A stretch of 64,000 nucleotides of DNA from CADEEL01 sp050246475 (GCA_050246475.1 JBFWVZ010000003.1:1-64000), one strand, 5' to 3'; shown: positions 18,339 through 27,283, counted from the first letter of the stretch. A program made the numbers and translations. Notes: generated by a model from the sequence alone, not told the origin.

Positions 18339-18776
18339 ATGATTCTCGGCATCGGCTCGGACATCATCGACATCCGGCGGATCGCGGCTTCGCTCGAGCG
18401 GTTCGGGGACCGCTTCACCCATCGCGTCTTCACCGAGACCGAACGCGCCCGCGCGGACCGGCGCGAACATGACCGGGCGGCCTCCTACGCCAAACGCTTC
18501 GCGGCCAAGGAAGCCTGCGCCAAGGCGCTGGGCACGGGCATCCGCCGGGGCGTCTTCTGGCGGGACATGGGCGTGGTGAATCTCCGCTCCGGCCAGCCGA
18601 CCATGGCGCTAACCGGCGGTGCGGCAGCCCGCTTGCATGAGATCACCCCAGAGGGGATGAGACCGGTTATCCATGTGAGCTTGACCGACGACTTCCCGCT
18701 CGCGCAGAGCTTCGTCATCATTTCGGCCGAGTCCGCCTCGAGTGAGCGGTCCGCCACAGGTGCGAGAACCGCATGA
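18339..18776 (+). CDS. acpS: Holo-[acyl-carrier-protein] synthase
   Basis: Transfers 4'-phosphopantetheine from CoA to acyl carrier protein. It has 145 residues; N-terminal MILGIGSDIIDIRRI has the Mg-binding aspartate and KRFAAKEACAKALGTGI is the second signature. The last 15 or so residues (SASSERSATGARTA) are a low-complexity tail extending beyond the usual end. The TGA overlaps the lepB ATG by 4 bp. Confidence 0.95.
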   Translation: MILGIGSDIIDIRRIAASLERFGDRFTHRVFTETERARADRREHDRAASYAKRFAAKEACAKALGTGIRRGVFWRDMGVVNLRSGQPTMALTGGAAARLHEITPEGMRPVIHVSLTDDFPLAQSFVIISAESASSERSATGARTA

Positions 18777-19531
18777 CCAGCACGACCGAAACACCGACGA
18801 GCGGACTGGACTCCTTCTGGGAGAATGTCCGCACGATCGTTTACGCGCTCGCGCTCGCGATGCTCATTCGCTTCACGGTGGCGCAGCCGTTCCGCATTCC
18901 CTCGGGCTCGATGCAGCCGACGCTGGAGATCGGCGACTATATCGTCGTGACGAAATGGTCCTACGGCTACAGCCGCTTCTCCTTCGCGCCGCTCGATCGA
19001 TTGCTGCCGGCAGGGCGGCTCTTTCGCACGCCGCCCGAACGGGGCGACATCATCGTCTTCCGCCCGCAAGGCGAGACGCGCGATTTCGTGAAGCGACTCA
19101 TCGGCATGCCGGGCGATCGCGTTCAGATGATCGACGGCGTGCTGCACATCAACGGAACACCCGTGCGCCGCGAACCGCTTGGCCTCATCGATTTCGAACA
19201 GCCCGACGGCACGATCGAACAAATCCCCGGCTTCAGAGAAACGCTGCCGAACGGCGTCTCCTACACGACGTTCGACCGCTATCCCGATTGGGAGTTGGAC
19301 AACACGCGCGTGTTCGTGGTGCCCGCGGGGCATTACTTCATGATGGGCGACGACCGCGACAATTCCCAGGACAGCCGCACGGTGTTCGTCGGCATGGTGC
19401 CCGACGACAATCTGATCGGCCCCGCGCAATTCGTGTTCGCCTCGTTCGACGGCTCGACTTCGATCTTTCGCCCATGGACGCTCATCACAGGCTTCCGCGG
19501 CGATCGCTTCCTGCGCAGCGTGAACGAATGA
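18773..19531 (+). CDS. lepB: Signal peptidase I
   Basis: Cleaves signal peptides from exported proteins at the outer face of the cytoplasmic membrane. It has 252 residues with one N-terminal membrane segment (about 20-38). The catalytic serine is in PSGSMQPT (S46) and the general-base lysine in DFVKRLIG (K107). The box E region GDDRDNSQDSR is intact. It lies in the conserved lepB-rnc-era block and its TGA overlaps the rnc ATG by 4 bp. Confidence 0.97.
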   Translation: MTSTTETPTSGLDSFWENVRTIVYALALAMLIRFTVAQPFRIPSGSMQPTLEIGDYIVVTKWSYGYSRFSFAPLDRLLPAGRLFRTPPERGDIIVFRPQGETRDFVKRLIGMPGDRVQMIDGVLHINGTPVRREPLGLIDFEQPDGTIEQIPGFRETLPNGVSYTTFDRYPDWELDNTRVFVVPAGHYFMMGDDRDNSQDSRTVFVGMVPDDNLIGPAQFVFASFDGSTSIFRPWTLITGFRGDRFLRSVNE

Positions 19532-20232
19532 GTGCGAAGGGCGCGAGACGGGCGGACGCCCTCTCCGCCCTGGAGGACCGCATCGGCTGGCGCTTCAAGA
19601 ACCGCGCATTGCTCGAGGAAGCGATGCGCCATGGCAGCGTGCTGGGCGAGCGAAAAAACCTGCACAGCAACGAGCGCCTGGAGTTTCTGGGCGACCGCGT
19701 GCTCAACCTCACCATCGCGCGCCGGCTCTTCGAAGCGATGCCGGAAGCCGATCAGGGCGCGCTGGCGCGCCGCTTCAACCGTCTGGTGGATCGCAACGCC
19801 TGCGCACGCGCGGCGCGGCGCGCCGATCTTGGCGCGGCGGTGACGCTTTCCAAATCCGAAGAGATCGGCGGCGGGCGCGACCGGGACTCACTCTTGGCGG
19901 ATGCGTGCGAAGCCATCATCGCGGCGCTCTATCTCGACGGCGGCATGGCGCCCGCCGAGGATTTCATCCATCGCTTCTGGGCCGAGGATCTGGGCAGCGG
20001 CCAACGCGGCGGGCGCGACGCCAAATCCGCACTGCAAGAATACGCGGCCTCTCAGCACAAAGGCTTGCGCTACCACGTCGTTGAACGCTCGGGCCCGGAG
20101 CACTCGCCGGTGTTCATCGTGGAGGCGTTGCTCGATGACGCCAACCCCGTGCAAGGCAAGGGCGGCTCGAAACGCGAAGCGGAGCAGGCGGCGGCGGCGG
20201 CTCTTTTGAAGAAGCTAAAGGTCAATGTCTGA
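19528..20232 (+). CDS. rnc: Ribonuclease III
   Basis: Double-stranded RNA endonuclease for rRNA and mRNA processing. It has 234 residues from ATG 19528, which overlaps the lepB stop. The signature NERLEFLGDRVL carries the catalytic acidic residues, and DACEAIIAALYLDGG supplies the other two. The C-terminal dsRNA-binding domain runs from about residue 160 (DAKSALQEYA) to the end (GGSKREAEQAAA). A much longer in-frame upstream extension is shadow of lepB and was rejected. It overlaps era by 8 bp. Confidence 0.97.
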   Translation: MSAKGARRADALSALEDRIGWRFKNRALLEEAMRHGSVLGERKNLHSNERLEFLGDRVLNLTIARRLFEAMPEADQGALARRFNRLVDRNACARAARRADLGAAVTLSKSEEIGGGRDRDSLLADACEAIIAALYLDGGMAPAEDFIHRFWAEDLGSGQRGGRDAKSALQEYAASQHKGLRYHVVERSGPEHSPVFIVEALLDDANPVQGKGGSKREAEQAAAAALLKKLKVNV

Positions 20233-21157
20233 GAAGCGTTGCGCCGTCGTCGTCATTCTTGGCGCGCCGAATGCGGGCAAATCCACGCTCGTCAACGCGC
20301 TCGTTGGGGAGAAGGTCGCGATCGTGACGCACAAAGTGCAGACGACGCGGGCGCCGCTGCGCGGGATCGCCGTGCGTGGTGAAACGCAGCTGGTGCTGAT
20401 CGATACGCCTGGCGTCTTCGCGCCGAAGCGGCGTTTGGATCGCGCGATGGTACGCAGCGCGTGGGCGGCCCTCGATGGGGCCGACGCGATCGTTCATCTC
20501 GTCGATGCCGCGAGCTATTCGAAGACGCTGGAGGCGAAAGCGCCGGCTGCGGATGTTCGCGTGCGCGAGGATGTGGAACGGATCGCGGCGAAACTGCGCG
20601 ACCTCGGCAAGAAAGCGATTCTGGCGCTCAACAAAGTGGATGCGATGCCGCGCGAGGCTTTGCTCGCGGTGACGCAGGATTTGGCCGAGGGCTACGGCGA
20701 CGTCTTTATGATCTCGGCGCTCAAGAGCGACGGCGTGGAGGATTTGGCCGCGCATTTGGTGAAGCTGGCGCCAGAGGGCCCTTGGCTCTTTCCGGAGGAT
20801 CAGATCGCGGATGCGCCCGCGCGTGTGCTTGCCTCTGAAGTGACGCGCGAAAAGCTGATGCTGCGCCTCCACGAAGAGCTGCCATACGAAACGACGGTGG
20901 AGACCGAGGCGTGGGAGGAGCGCAAGGACGGCTCCGTGAAGATCGATCAGACCATCTTCGTCGCGCGCGAAAGCCAGCGGAAGATCGCAATCGGCGAAAA
21001 GGGTCAGACGGTCAAAGCCATCGGCGAAGCCGCGCGCAAGGAGCTGGAAGCGAACCTCGGGCGGCGCGTGCACCTCTTCTTGCACGTGAAGGTGCGGGAG
21101 AATTGGAGCGAAGAACGCGCGCGCTACGCCGCGCTCGGGTTGGATTTCGATGCGTGA
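20225..21157 (+). CDS. era: GTPase Era
   Basis: Ribosome-assembly GTPase that binds the 3' end of 16S rRNA. It has 310 residues. G1 is GAPNAGKST (13-21), G3 DTPG, and G4 NKVD. The C-terminal KH domain holds KIAIGEKGQTVKAIGEAARK and the final RARYAALGLDF. The 8-bp overlap with rnc and the 8-bp overlap with the following gene both point to translational coupling. Confidence 0.97.
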   Translation: MSEKRCAVVVILGAPNAGKSTLVNALVGEKVAIVTHKVQTTRAPLRGIAVRGETQLVLIDTPGVFAPKRRLDRAMVRSAWAALDGADAIVHLVDAASYSKTLEAKAPAADVRVREDVERIAAKLRDLGKKAILALNKVDAMPREALLAVTQDLAEGYGDVFMISALKSDGVEDLAAHLVKLAPEGPWLFPEDQIADAPARVLASEVTREKLMLRLHEELPYETTVETEAWEERKDGSVKIDQTIFVARESQRKIAIGEKGQTVKAIGEAARKELEANLGRRVHLFLHVKVRENWSEERARYAALGLDFDA

Positions 21158-21761
21158 GCGCGTTTGGATTCGATGGCCCGAGCTTCTTGAACGCATTGAT
21201 CGATGGCGTGCATTGGGTGACGAGACGACGAGCAGCAGCGTTCAGCACATCGGCCGTCTTGCGAACGGACGGTGGCTCATCACGCTTTACCCAGGCCTCA
21301 GCAGCGCGGAAATCGCGATGGCTGAGGCGCGGATCGGCGTGCGTGTCCCCGACACTTTTCGCTCGTTCCTCAGCTGCTCGAACGGCGCGCGTCTGTTTGA
21401 CTCGCTCAGCATCTTTGGGAGCGTTCCCGCGCTCAATCGAAAGCTTGAGCAACCCATCGACCTCTGGGCCGAGAATATCCTTCGTCCGGAGGGGGCGCTG
21501 GTGTTTGGCGGCGTCACCGCTTGGTCCGGTGAAGGCAAGCTGGTGATTCTACCGGATGGCGTCGTGCACGTCGTGCCGAACGAAGCGCCATTCCACTCTC
21601 TTGCGAAGTGGGCCTCGCTTGAATCGTTCCTTCTTGCCGAAATTGATCGCTTGAATGGCTTGCATGCTTCGGACGGACGCTTCCTCGGGCGATGGAGCGA
21701 CTATCTACCACCAGGCGCCGAGTCCCTGGAGACGGAGCGACCCAACGAGCGTGCAAACTGA
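21150..21761 (+). CDS. SMI1/KNR4 (SUKH)-like protein
   Basis: A 203-residue soluble protein of unknown function. The segment LSSAEIAMAEARIGVRVPDT, followed by FRSFLSCSNGARLFDSLSIFG, matches the core helix-strand pattern of the SMI1/KNR4 (SUKH) superfamily, many members of which are immunity proteins against contact-dependent toxins. It is embedded between era (8-bp overlap) and recO (1-bp overlap, TGATG), so it is co-translated with housekeeping genes. By eye it is less GC-rich than either neighbour, which suggests recent insertion. No toxin gene is nearby. The fold assignment is by motif memory only. Confidence 0.6.
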   Translation: MRERVWIRWPELLERIDRWRALGDETTSSSVQHIGRLANGRWLITLYPGLSSAEIAMAEARIGVRVPDTFRSFLSCSNGARLFDSLSIFGSVPALNRKLEQPIDLWAENILRPEGALVFGGVTAWSGEGKLVILPDGVVHVVPNEAPFHSLAKWASLESFLLAEIDRLNGLHASDGRFLGRWSDYLPPGAESLETERPNERAN

Positions 21762-22495
21762 TGGAATGGCTCGACGACGCCATCGTGCTCGGCGCGAAGC
21801 CGTTTGGTGAGTCCAAGGCGATCGCGGAGGTGTTCTCGCGCGGCCATGGGCGGTTCGGCGGCGTCGTGCATGGCGGGATGAGCAGAACGATGCGCCCGGT
21901 GCTGCAGGCCGGCAATCTGGTGCGCGCGGGATGGAAGGCGCGGCTTAGCGAACAGCTTGGTTTCTACTCGCCGCTCGATCTGCTGACGCCGCATGCGAGC
22001 GGCTTGTTCGACAATCCTGACGGGCTCGCGGGGCTTTCCTCGGCCATCGCGCTCATCCGCGCGGCGACGCCGGAGCGGCAAGCTTATCCTGGGCTCTATG
22101 ATGCCCTCCTCGTGCTGATCGAAGCGTTGCCGGAGGCCGAAGTGTGGCCGGCGCTCTATGCGCGCTTCGAGATCGGGATTCTGGCGGAGATGGGCTACGG
22201 GCTCGATCTTTCGCGCTGCGCGGTGACGGGCGCGACGGAGGATTTGGCGTTCGTCTCGCCGCGCACGGGGCGCGCAGCGAGCGCGGAGGCGGGCGCGCCG
22301 TTTGCGGAGAAGCTGCTGCGTTTGCCGCCGTTTCTCGCCGCGCCGGGCGCGGCGATCGAGGAGGGCGATGTGGCGGATGCCTTGGCGCTTGCTGGCTTTT
22401 TCCTTGAGCGGCGCGTCTTCGACCAACGCGGCGAGGGCATGCCTGATGCGCGCCGGCGGCTGATCGAGCGTTTAGGATTTGCAGGGCGACTCTGA
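21761..22495 (+). CDS. recO: DNA repair protein RecO
   Basis: Recombination mediator that loads RecA with RecF/RecR at gaps. It has 244 residues from ATG 21761. An N-terminal OB fold opens MEWLDDAIVLGAKPFGESKAI, and the helical C-terminal part has FEIGILAEMGYGLDLSRCAVTG, of which one cysteine of the usual zinc motif is visible. The longer frame starting at 21692 reads through the end of the SUKH-like gene and was not used. This is the last gene of the pdxJ-recO unit. Confidence 0.93.
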   Translation: MEWLDDAIVLGAKPFGESKAIAEVFSRGHGRFGGVVHGGMSRTMRPVLQAGNLVRAGWKARLSEQLGFYSPLDLLTPHASGLFDNPDGLAGLSSAIALIRAATPERQAYPGLYDALLVLIEALPEAEVWPALYARFEIGILAEMGYGLDLSRCAVTGATEDLAFVSPRTGRAASAEAGAPFAEKLLRLPPFLAAPGAAIEEGDVADALALAGFFLERRVFDQRGEGMPDARRRLIERLGFAGRL

Positions 22496-22514
22496 CATAG
22501 CAGAGCCCGCTTAG

Positions 22515-22678
22515 CCTTCCCCTCGATGGGGGAGGCGGCTGCGCGGCACGCGCAGCCGGAGGGGGTGCGCGCGCGACGATGACGGAGAGCCTCTGGCGGC
22601 TCGTTCGTTTCGGGTGCGCACTCACCCCACGCGGTTTCGGCGAAGCCGAAACTGACCTCCCCATCGAGGGGAGGTCGG
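22515..22678. repeat. Large palindromic intergenic repeat, family 2
   Basis: The outer arms CCCCTCGATGGGG (near 22519) and CCCCATCGAGGGG (near 22661) are reverse complements. Inside lie two further hairpins, CTGCGCGGCACGCGCAG (22539-22555) and GGTTTCGGCGAAGCCGAAAC (about 22632-22652). It fills the recO-parC gap and ends just before the parC Shine-Dalgarno. Similar C-rich elements are at 25341, 43431, 44531 and 63532. Confidence 0.8.
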
Positions 22679-22694
22679 GAGGTCGAGGAGAACC

Positions 22695-24950
22695 ATGGCC
22701 GACGACATTGGAACGCTCTCGCCCGACGAAGGCGGGCGGATCATCGAGGAGCCGATCGGGGAGGCGCTTTCGAAGCGCTACCTCGCCTATGCGCTTTCCA
22801 CGATCACGTCGCGTGCGCTGCCGGATGTGCGCGACGGGCTGAAGCCGGTGCACCGCCGCGTGCTCTACGCGATGAGCCGGCTCAATCTCTCGCCGGACGC
22901 CGCGTTCAAGAAGAGCGCGAAGGTGGTGGGCGACGTGATGGGCACGTTTCACCCGCACGGCGATCAGGCGATCTACGACGCGCTCGTGCGGCTCGCGCAG
23001 GATTTCAACTCGCGCTACCCGCTCGTCGATGGGCAAGGCAATTTCGGCAATATCGACGGCGATAACCCCGCCGCGATGCGCTACACGGAAAGCCGCCTCA
23101 CGCGCGCGGCGGAAGCGCTGCTTGAAGGCATCGACGAAGACGCGGTCGATTTCCGCCCGAACTATGACGGCTCGGATGAAGAGCCGGCCGTTCTTCCCGC
23201 GGCCTTCCCCAACCTGCTGGCGAACGGCGCCTCCGGCATCGCGGTCGGCATGGCGACGAACATTCCGCCGCATAACGCCGCCGAACTCATCGATTGCTGT
23301 TTGCATTTGATCGAGCATCGCAGCGCGACGATCGCGGATCTGCTCAAGATTATGCCGGGGCCGGATTTCCCGACGGGCGGCATCGTCATCGAGCCGCCGG
23401 AAAGCATTCTCGACGCCTACTCGACGGGCCGCGGCGGCTTCCGCGTGCGCGCGAAATGGGAAGTCGAAGAGATCGGGCGCGGGCAATGGCGCGTCATCGT
23501 CACCGAGATTCCGCACCTCGTGCAAAAGGCCAAGCTGGTCGCGCAGTTGGCCGACATCATCGAGAGCAAGAAATCCGCGATCCTTGGCGATGTGCGCGAC
23601 GAGAGCGCGGAAACGATCCGCCTCGTGATCGAGCCGAAGAGCCGCGCTGTCGAACCCGCCGTGCTGATGGAGAGCCTCTTCAAGATCACCGATCTCGAGA
23701 CGCGCATCTCGCTCAACATGAACGTGCTCGATGCGCAGCAGATTCCGCGTGTGATGAATCTGAAGGAGGCGCTGACCTGCTTCCTCGATCACCGCCGCGA
23801 CGTGCTGAAGCGCCGGAGCGAATTCCGCTTGAAGAAGATCGCCGCGCGCCTCGAAGTGCTGGCCGGGCTTCTCATCGTTTACCTCAATCTCGATGAAGTG
23901 ATCCGCATCATCCGCAACGAGGATGAGCCGAAGCCCGTTCTTATCAAGCGCTTCAAGCTGACGGACGGCCAGGCCGAGGCGATCCTCAACACGCGGCTTC
24001 GCCAGTTGCGCAAGCTGGAAGAGATGGAAATCCGCCGCGAGGATGCCGCGCTCAAGGAAGAGCAGAAGGGCCTCCTCGCGCTCCTCGACGATACGCGCAA
24101 GCAATGGCGCAAGATCGGCGAGGAACTCCGCACAACGCGCAAGCTCTTTGGCCCGGAGACGGCGTGGGGGCGCCGGAAGAGCAAGCTCGACGCCGCGCCC
24201 GAGGTTTCAGCGGAAGTGAGCGTCGAGGCCTTCGTCGCGAAAGAGCCGATCACGGTGGTACTCTCGGAGAAGGGTTGGATTCGCGCGCTTCGTGGGCACG
24301 TGGACGATCTTGAAGCGACTAAGTTCAAGGAAGGCGATCATCCCGCGTTCGCGGTGCATGCGCAGACGACTGACAAGATCATCTTCTTCGCGTCAGACGG
24401 GCGGGCCTTCACGATCGAAGCGCACAAGCTGCCTGGCGGGCGCGGCGCGGGCGAGCCCATCCGGCTGATGATCGAACTGGAGGAGACGCACTCCATCATC
24501 GCGGTCTTCGCGTTCGAAGAGGGCGCCAAGCGCTTCGTCGCGTCCGACGACGGTTACGGCTTCATCGTCGCCCAGGAGGAACTGCTCTCGGCGCGCAAGG
24601 CGGGCAAGCAAGTGCTCAACCCTGGCGGCGGCAAAGCCCGCGTCGCCGCGCCGGCGGACGGGGACCGCGTCGCCGTCATCGGCGAGAACCGCAAGCTCCT
24701 CATCTTCAAGCGCGACGAACTGCCTGAGATGGCGCGCGGGCGGGGCGTGAAGCTGCAGGGCTACCAGAAGGGCGGGCTCTCAGACGCGATCATGTTCGCC
24801 GCCGCCGATGGCTTGAACTGGATCGACAGCGCTGGGCGCGTGCGCGCCGTGCCGGAATGGAAGGAGCACGTGGGTAAGAGGGCGTCCGCCGGGCGCGTCG
24901 CGCCGCGCGGCTTCTCCCGGAGCGGACGGTTCAGGGACGCGCTGGGTTAG
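22695..24950 (+). CDS. parC: DNA topoisomerase IV subunit A
   Basis: Decatenates daughter chromosomes together with ParE. It has 751 residues. The catalytic tyrosine is in AMRYTESRLT (Y130). The QRDR segment reads GTFHPHGDQAIYDAL, with Gln at the position of E. coli ParC Ser80 and Asp at the Glu84 position. The C-terminal beta-propeller is ParC-like with degenerate repeats (HKLPGGRGAGEP near 570), not GyrA-like with a GyrA box. A strong GAGGAG lies upstream of ATG 22695. Confidence 0.95.
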   Translation: MADDIGTLSPDEGGRIIEEPIGEALSKRYLAYALSTITSRALPDVRDGLKPVHRRVLYAMSRLNLSPDAAFKKSAKVVGDVMGTFHPHGDQAIYDALVRLAQDFNSRYPLVDGQGNFGNIDGDNPAAMRYTESRLTRAAEALLEGIDEDAVDFRPNYDGSDEEPAVLPAAFPNLLANGASGIAVGMATNIPPHNAAELIDCCLHLIEHRSATIADLLKIMPGPDFPTGGIVIEPPESILDAYSTGRGGFRVRAKWEVEEIGRGQWRVIVTEIPHLVQKAKLVAQLADIIESKKSAILGDVRDESAETIRLVIEPKSRAVEPAVLMESLFKITDLETRISLNMNVLDAQQIPRVMNLKEALTCFLDHRRDVLKRRSEFRLKKIAARLEVLAGLLIVYLNLDEVIRIIRNEDEPKPVLIKRFKLTDGQAEAILNTRLRQLRKLEEMEIRREDAALKEEQKGLLALLDDTRKQWRKIGEELRTTRKLFGPETAWGRRKSKLDAAPEVSAEVSVEAFVAKEPITVVLSEKGWIRALRGHVDDLEATKFKEGDHPAFAVHAQTTDKIIFFASDGRAFTIEAHKLPGGRGAGEPIRLMIELEETHSIIAVFAFEEGAKRFVASDDGYGFIVAQEELLSARKAGKQVLNPGGGKARVAAPADGDRVAVIGENRKLLIFKRDELPEMARGRGVKLQGYQKGGLSDAIMFAAADGLNWIDSAGRVRAVPEWKEHVGKRASAGRVAPRGFSRSGRFRDALG

Positions 24951-24953
24951 GCG

Positions 24954-25340
24954 ATGCGAGCGGGCCAGAAGCTGGGGCTTGCGCGCGCGTTCAGAGACGA
25001 AGGCACGATCGCCGAACGCGCCTTGTGGGAGGCATTGCGCGGCAAGAAGCTCAACGGTTGGAAGTTTCGCCGGCAAGCTCCCATCGATCGCTTCGTCACC
25101 GACTTCCTATGCCACGCACCGAAACTGATCGTGGAGCTTGACGGCGCGCTGCACGACGAGGCGCGCGATGCGGAACGGGATCGGATTTTAGAAACGCTCG
25201 GTTTCGTTATCGTGCGCATCAATGAGCGCGTCGTGCGGGAGCGCATTTCGGATGCGTTGGCTTGGATCAATTTTGTCGGGCGACGAATTGAACAAGGGCT
25301 GCCTCCTTACCCGGATGAGGATGACGAGACTTTGGACTGA
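24954..25340 (+). CDS. DUF559 (Vsr-fold) endonuclease-like protein
   Basis: A 128-residue protein. The layout ARAFRDEGTIAERALWEALR, then WKFRRQAPID, VTDFLC, LIVELDGALHDE and a final RINERVV is that of DUF559 proteins, which share the Vsr/restriction-endonuclease-like fold. The putative active-site residues are the D of DFLC and the E of VELDG. Function in vivo is not known for the family. It begins 3 bp after parC and is probably cotranscribed. Confidence 0.85.
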   Translation: MRAGQKLGLARAFRDEGTIAERALWEALRGKKLNGWKFRRQAPIDRFVTDFLCHAPKLIVELDGALHDEARDAERDRILETLGFVIVRINERVVRERISDALAWINFVGRRIEQGLPPYPDEDDETLD

Positions 25341-25463
25341 ACCCTCCCCCGCGCCAGCGGGGGAGGGCAGGGTGGGGGTGAAGATGACAAGCGTTGGCGT
25401 TGCCTGGCTTCGTTCTGCCTTCCCTCACCCCCGGCCCCTCTCCCGCTGCCGCGGGAGAGGGGA
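25341..25463. repeat. C-rich paired palindrome, family 2
   Basis: Hairpin 1 is CCCTCCCCC-gcgccagc-GGGGGAGGG (25342-25367) and hairpin 2 CCCCTCTCCCGC-tgcc-GCGGGAGAGGGG (25435-25462). GGTGGGGGTG after the first and CTCACCCCC before the second are also complementary, so the whole element has nested mirror symmetry. It lies between the DUF559 gene and lemA. Confidence 0.85.
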
Positions 25464-25539
25464 GAGCGTGCGCGCAGAAAGGCGCTCGCAACGGGGCTGC
25501 GGATCACTTACATAACCACAAGTTTCATCGGGGAGAGCC

Positions 25540-26112
25540 ATGACCGGTTTCTGGATCCTGCTTGCTGTCATCGTCGTCCTAGGTTTCCTCCTGGTCGGCA
25601 TCTACAACCGGCTGGTCGCGCTTCGTCAGCGTACGAACCAAGCCTTCGGCGACATCGACGTGCAGCTGAAGCAGCGCCACGATCTGGTGCCGAACCTCGT
25701 CGAGACCGTGAAGGGCTACGCCGCGCACGAGAAGACGACGCTCGACGCCGTCATCCAAGCGCGCAACGGCGCGGTTTCAGCGGAGCGCTCCGGCGACCCA
25801 AAAGCGATGGGGGCGGCTGAAGGCGCGCTGGGCGCCGCGCTCGGCCGGCTCTTCGCGCTCGCGGAAGCCTATCCGGACCTCAAGGCCAACACGAACTTCC
25901 AGCAGCTGCAGACCGAGCTCTCCGACCTTGAAGACAAGATCTCGGCGGCGCGGCGCTTCTTCAACAACGCGGTCCAGGAATACAATACGGCGCGCGAACA
26001 ATTCCCGGCGGTCATCTTCGCGGGCATGTTCGGCTTCGGGCCGCGCGAATTCTTCGATCTCGGCGAAGACCGTGCGACGGTGGAGCAGGCGCCGAAGGTC
26101 AGCTTCAGCTAG
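25540..26112 (+). CDS. lemA: LemA family protein
   Basis: A 190-residue membrane-anchored protein with one N-terminal transmembrane segment (about 4-24) and a long coiled helical domain. Family signatures are YNRLVALRQRTNQAFGDIDVQLKQR, starting at about residue 22, and FPAVIFAGMFGF near the end. The function is poorly defined; LemA genes are commonly found next to HtpX-like M48 proteases, as here, which suggests a role in membrane protein quality control. Confidence 0.92.
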   Translation: MTGFWILLAVIVVLGFLLVGIYNRLVALRQRTNQAFGDIDVQLKQRHDLVPNLVETVKGYAAHEKTTLDAVIQARNGAVSAERSGDPKAMGAAEGALGAALGRLFALAEAYPDLKANTNFQQLQTELSDLEDKISAARRFFNNAVQEYNTAREQFPAVIFAGMFGFGPREFFDLGEDRATVEQAPKVSFS

Positions 26113-26118
26113 AAGAGA

Positions 26119-26205
26119 AGGGAATAGGGAGTAGGGAATAGGGAATAGTGAGTGACCGCGCTGAGGCGCCGTTCCGCTATTCGCTATTCACTATTCGCCA
26201 TTCAC
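26119..26205. repeat. GGGAATAG / CTATTC mirrored repeat tract
   Basis: The left half is several degenerate copies of GGGAATAG in tandem (about 26119-26150). The right half (about 26168-26200) is CTATTCGCTATTCACTATTC, the reverse complement, so the transcript could form a long imperfect stem. It fills the lemA-M48 gap. A related CCCTAATCCC tract occurs at about 39400-39430. Confidence 0.8.
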
Positions 26206-26209
26206 TCCC

Positions 26210-27283
26210 ATGGGCGCATTCGGCCTCGCCACGCACATCTGGAACAACAATTGGAAATCCGGGTTCCTGCTGCTCGGATTTCCAATTCTGTTGCTCTTGC
26301 TCACATATGGGCTTTTTCTGCTCTACGCGGGCTTCGCGGGCGAGACCTACAATTACTCGCAAGATCTTTCGGGGCCCTTCATTTGGGCCGCGGATGCGCT
26401 CGCGCGATCCTGGCCCTATGCGTTGATTGGCGCGGGGCTTTGGTTTGCGATCGCCTACGCATTCTACCAAGGCATGATCGACGCCGCGACTGGCGCGCAG
26501 AAGATCGAACGCAGCGATAATCCCGAACTCTACAATCTGCTCGAAAACCTCTGCATCTCACGCGGCATCACCACACCGGCGCTGCGCATCATCGAGACGT
26601 CCTCGCTCAATGCCTTCGCGACAGGCCTGCACGAAGGGCAATATTCGATCACGGTGACGCGCGGGCTCATCGATACGCTCAACAAGGATGAGATCGAGGC
26701 CGTTCTGGCTCACGAGCTGACGCACATCAGAAACCGCGATGTTCGTTTGCTGGTCATCGCGGTCATCTTCGTCGGCATATTCTCGTTCGTGGGCGAGATG
26801 GCGTTCCGCGGGCTGCGCTGGGGCGGCGTGCGCGGCGGCGGCTCGGGGCGCGGGCGCAGCTCCGGCGGCGCGCAGCTGCTGGCGATCATCGTTGCGCTCG
26901 TCATCATCGCGATCGCCTACGCTCTGGCGATCGTCATCCGCTTCGCGCTCTCGCGGCGGCGGGAATATCTGGCGGATGCGGGCGCGGTGGAGCTCACCAA
27001 GAATCCAGACGCCATGATCTCGGCGCTCCGCAAGATCGAGGGCCACGCTCATATCGAGCAGGCGCCTGCCGAGGTCCGCGAGATGTTCATCGAGAATCCG
27101 CACGCCAATTTCGCCGGCCTCTTCGCCACGCACCCGCCGATCGAGCGGCGCGTGCAGGTGCTGATCGAATATGCAGGCGGGCATGACGTAGCGCTCGCCG
27201 AACGCGCGCCGCCCGATCCGGGCACGCCGAAGACGCGGGACAATCAGAGCTTCGGACGGCGCAGACGCGGGCCTTGGAGCTAA
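26210..27283 (+). CDS. M48 family metalloprotease (HtpX-like)
   Basis: A 357-residue membrane zinc protease. Two hydrophobic segments precede the catalytic domain (about 18-40 and 68-88). The zinc motif HELTH is at residues 168-172 and the third ligand lies in RRREYLADAGAVEL. Two more hydrophobic segments flank a Gly/Arg-rich loop (GGVRGGGSGRGRSSGG). This organisation fits HtpX-type quality-control proteases. It follows lemA and is probably cotranscribed across the repeat. The stop shares CTAA with the convergent gene. Confidence 0.9.
   Translation: MGAFGLATHIWNNNWKSGFLLLGFPILLLLLTYGLFLLYAGFAGETYNYSQDLSGPFIWAADALARSWPYALIGAGLWFAIAYAFYQGMIDAATGAQKIERSDNPELYNLLENLCISRGITTPALRIIETSSLNAFATGLHEGQYSITVTRGLIDTLNKDEIEAVLAHELTHIRNRDVRLLVIAVIFVGIFSFVGEMAFRGLRWGGVRGGGSGRGRSSGGAQLLAIIVALVIIAIAYALAIVIRFALSRRREYLADAGAVELTKNPDAMISALRKIEGHAHIEQAPAEVREMFIENPHANFAGLFATHPPIERRVQVLIEYAGGHDVALAERAPPDPGTPKTRDNQSFGRRRRGPWS

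Noticed and set aside
22053..24104. 683-codon open frame opposite recO and parC
   Set aside because: It reads across a gene boundary and an intergenic repeat without any domain; composition artefact.
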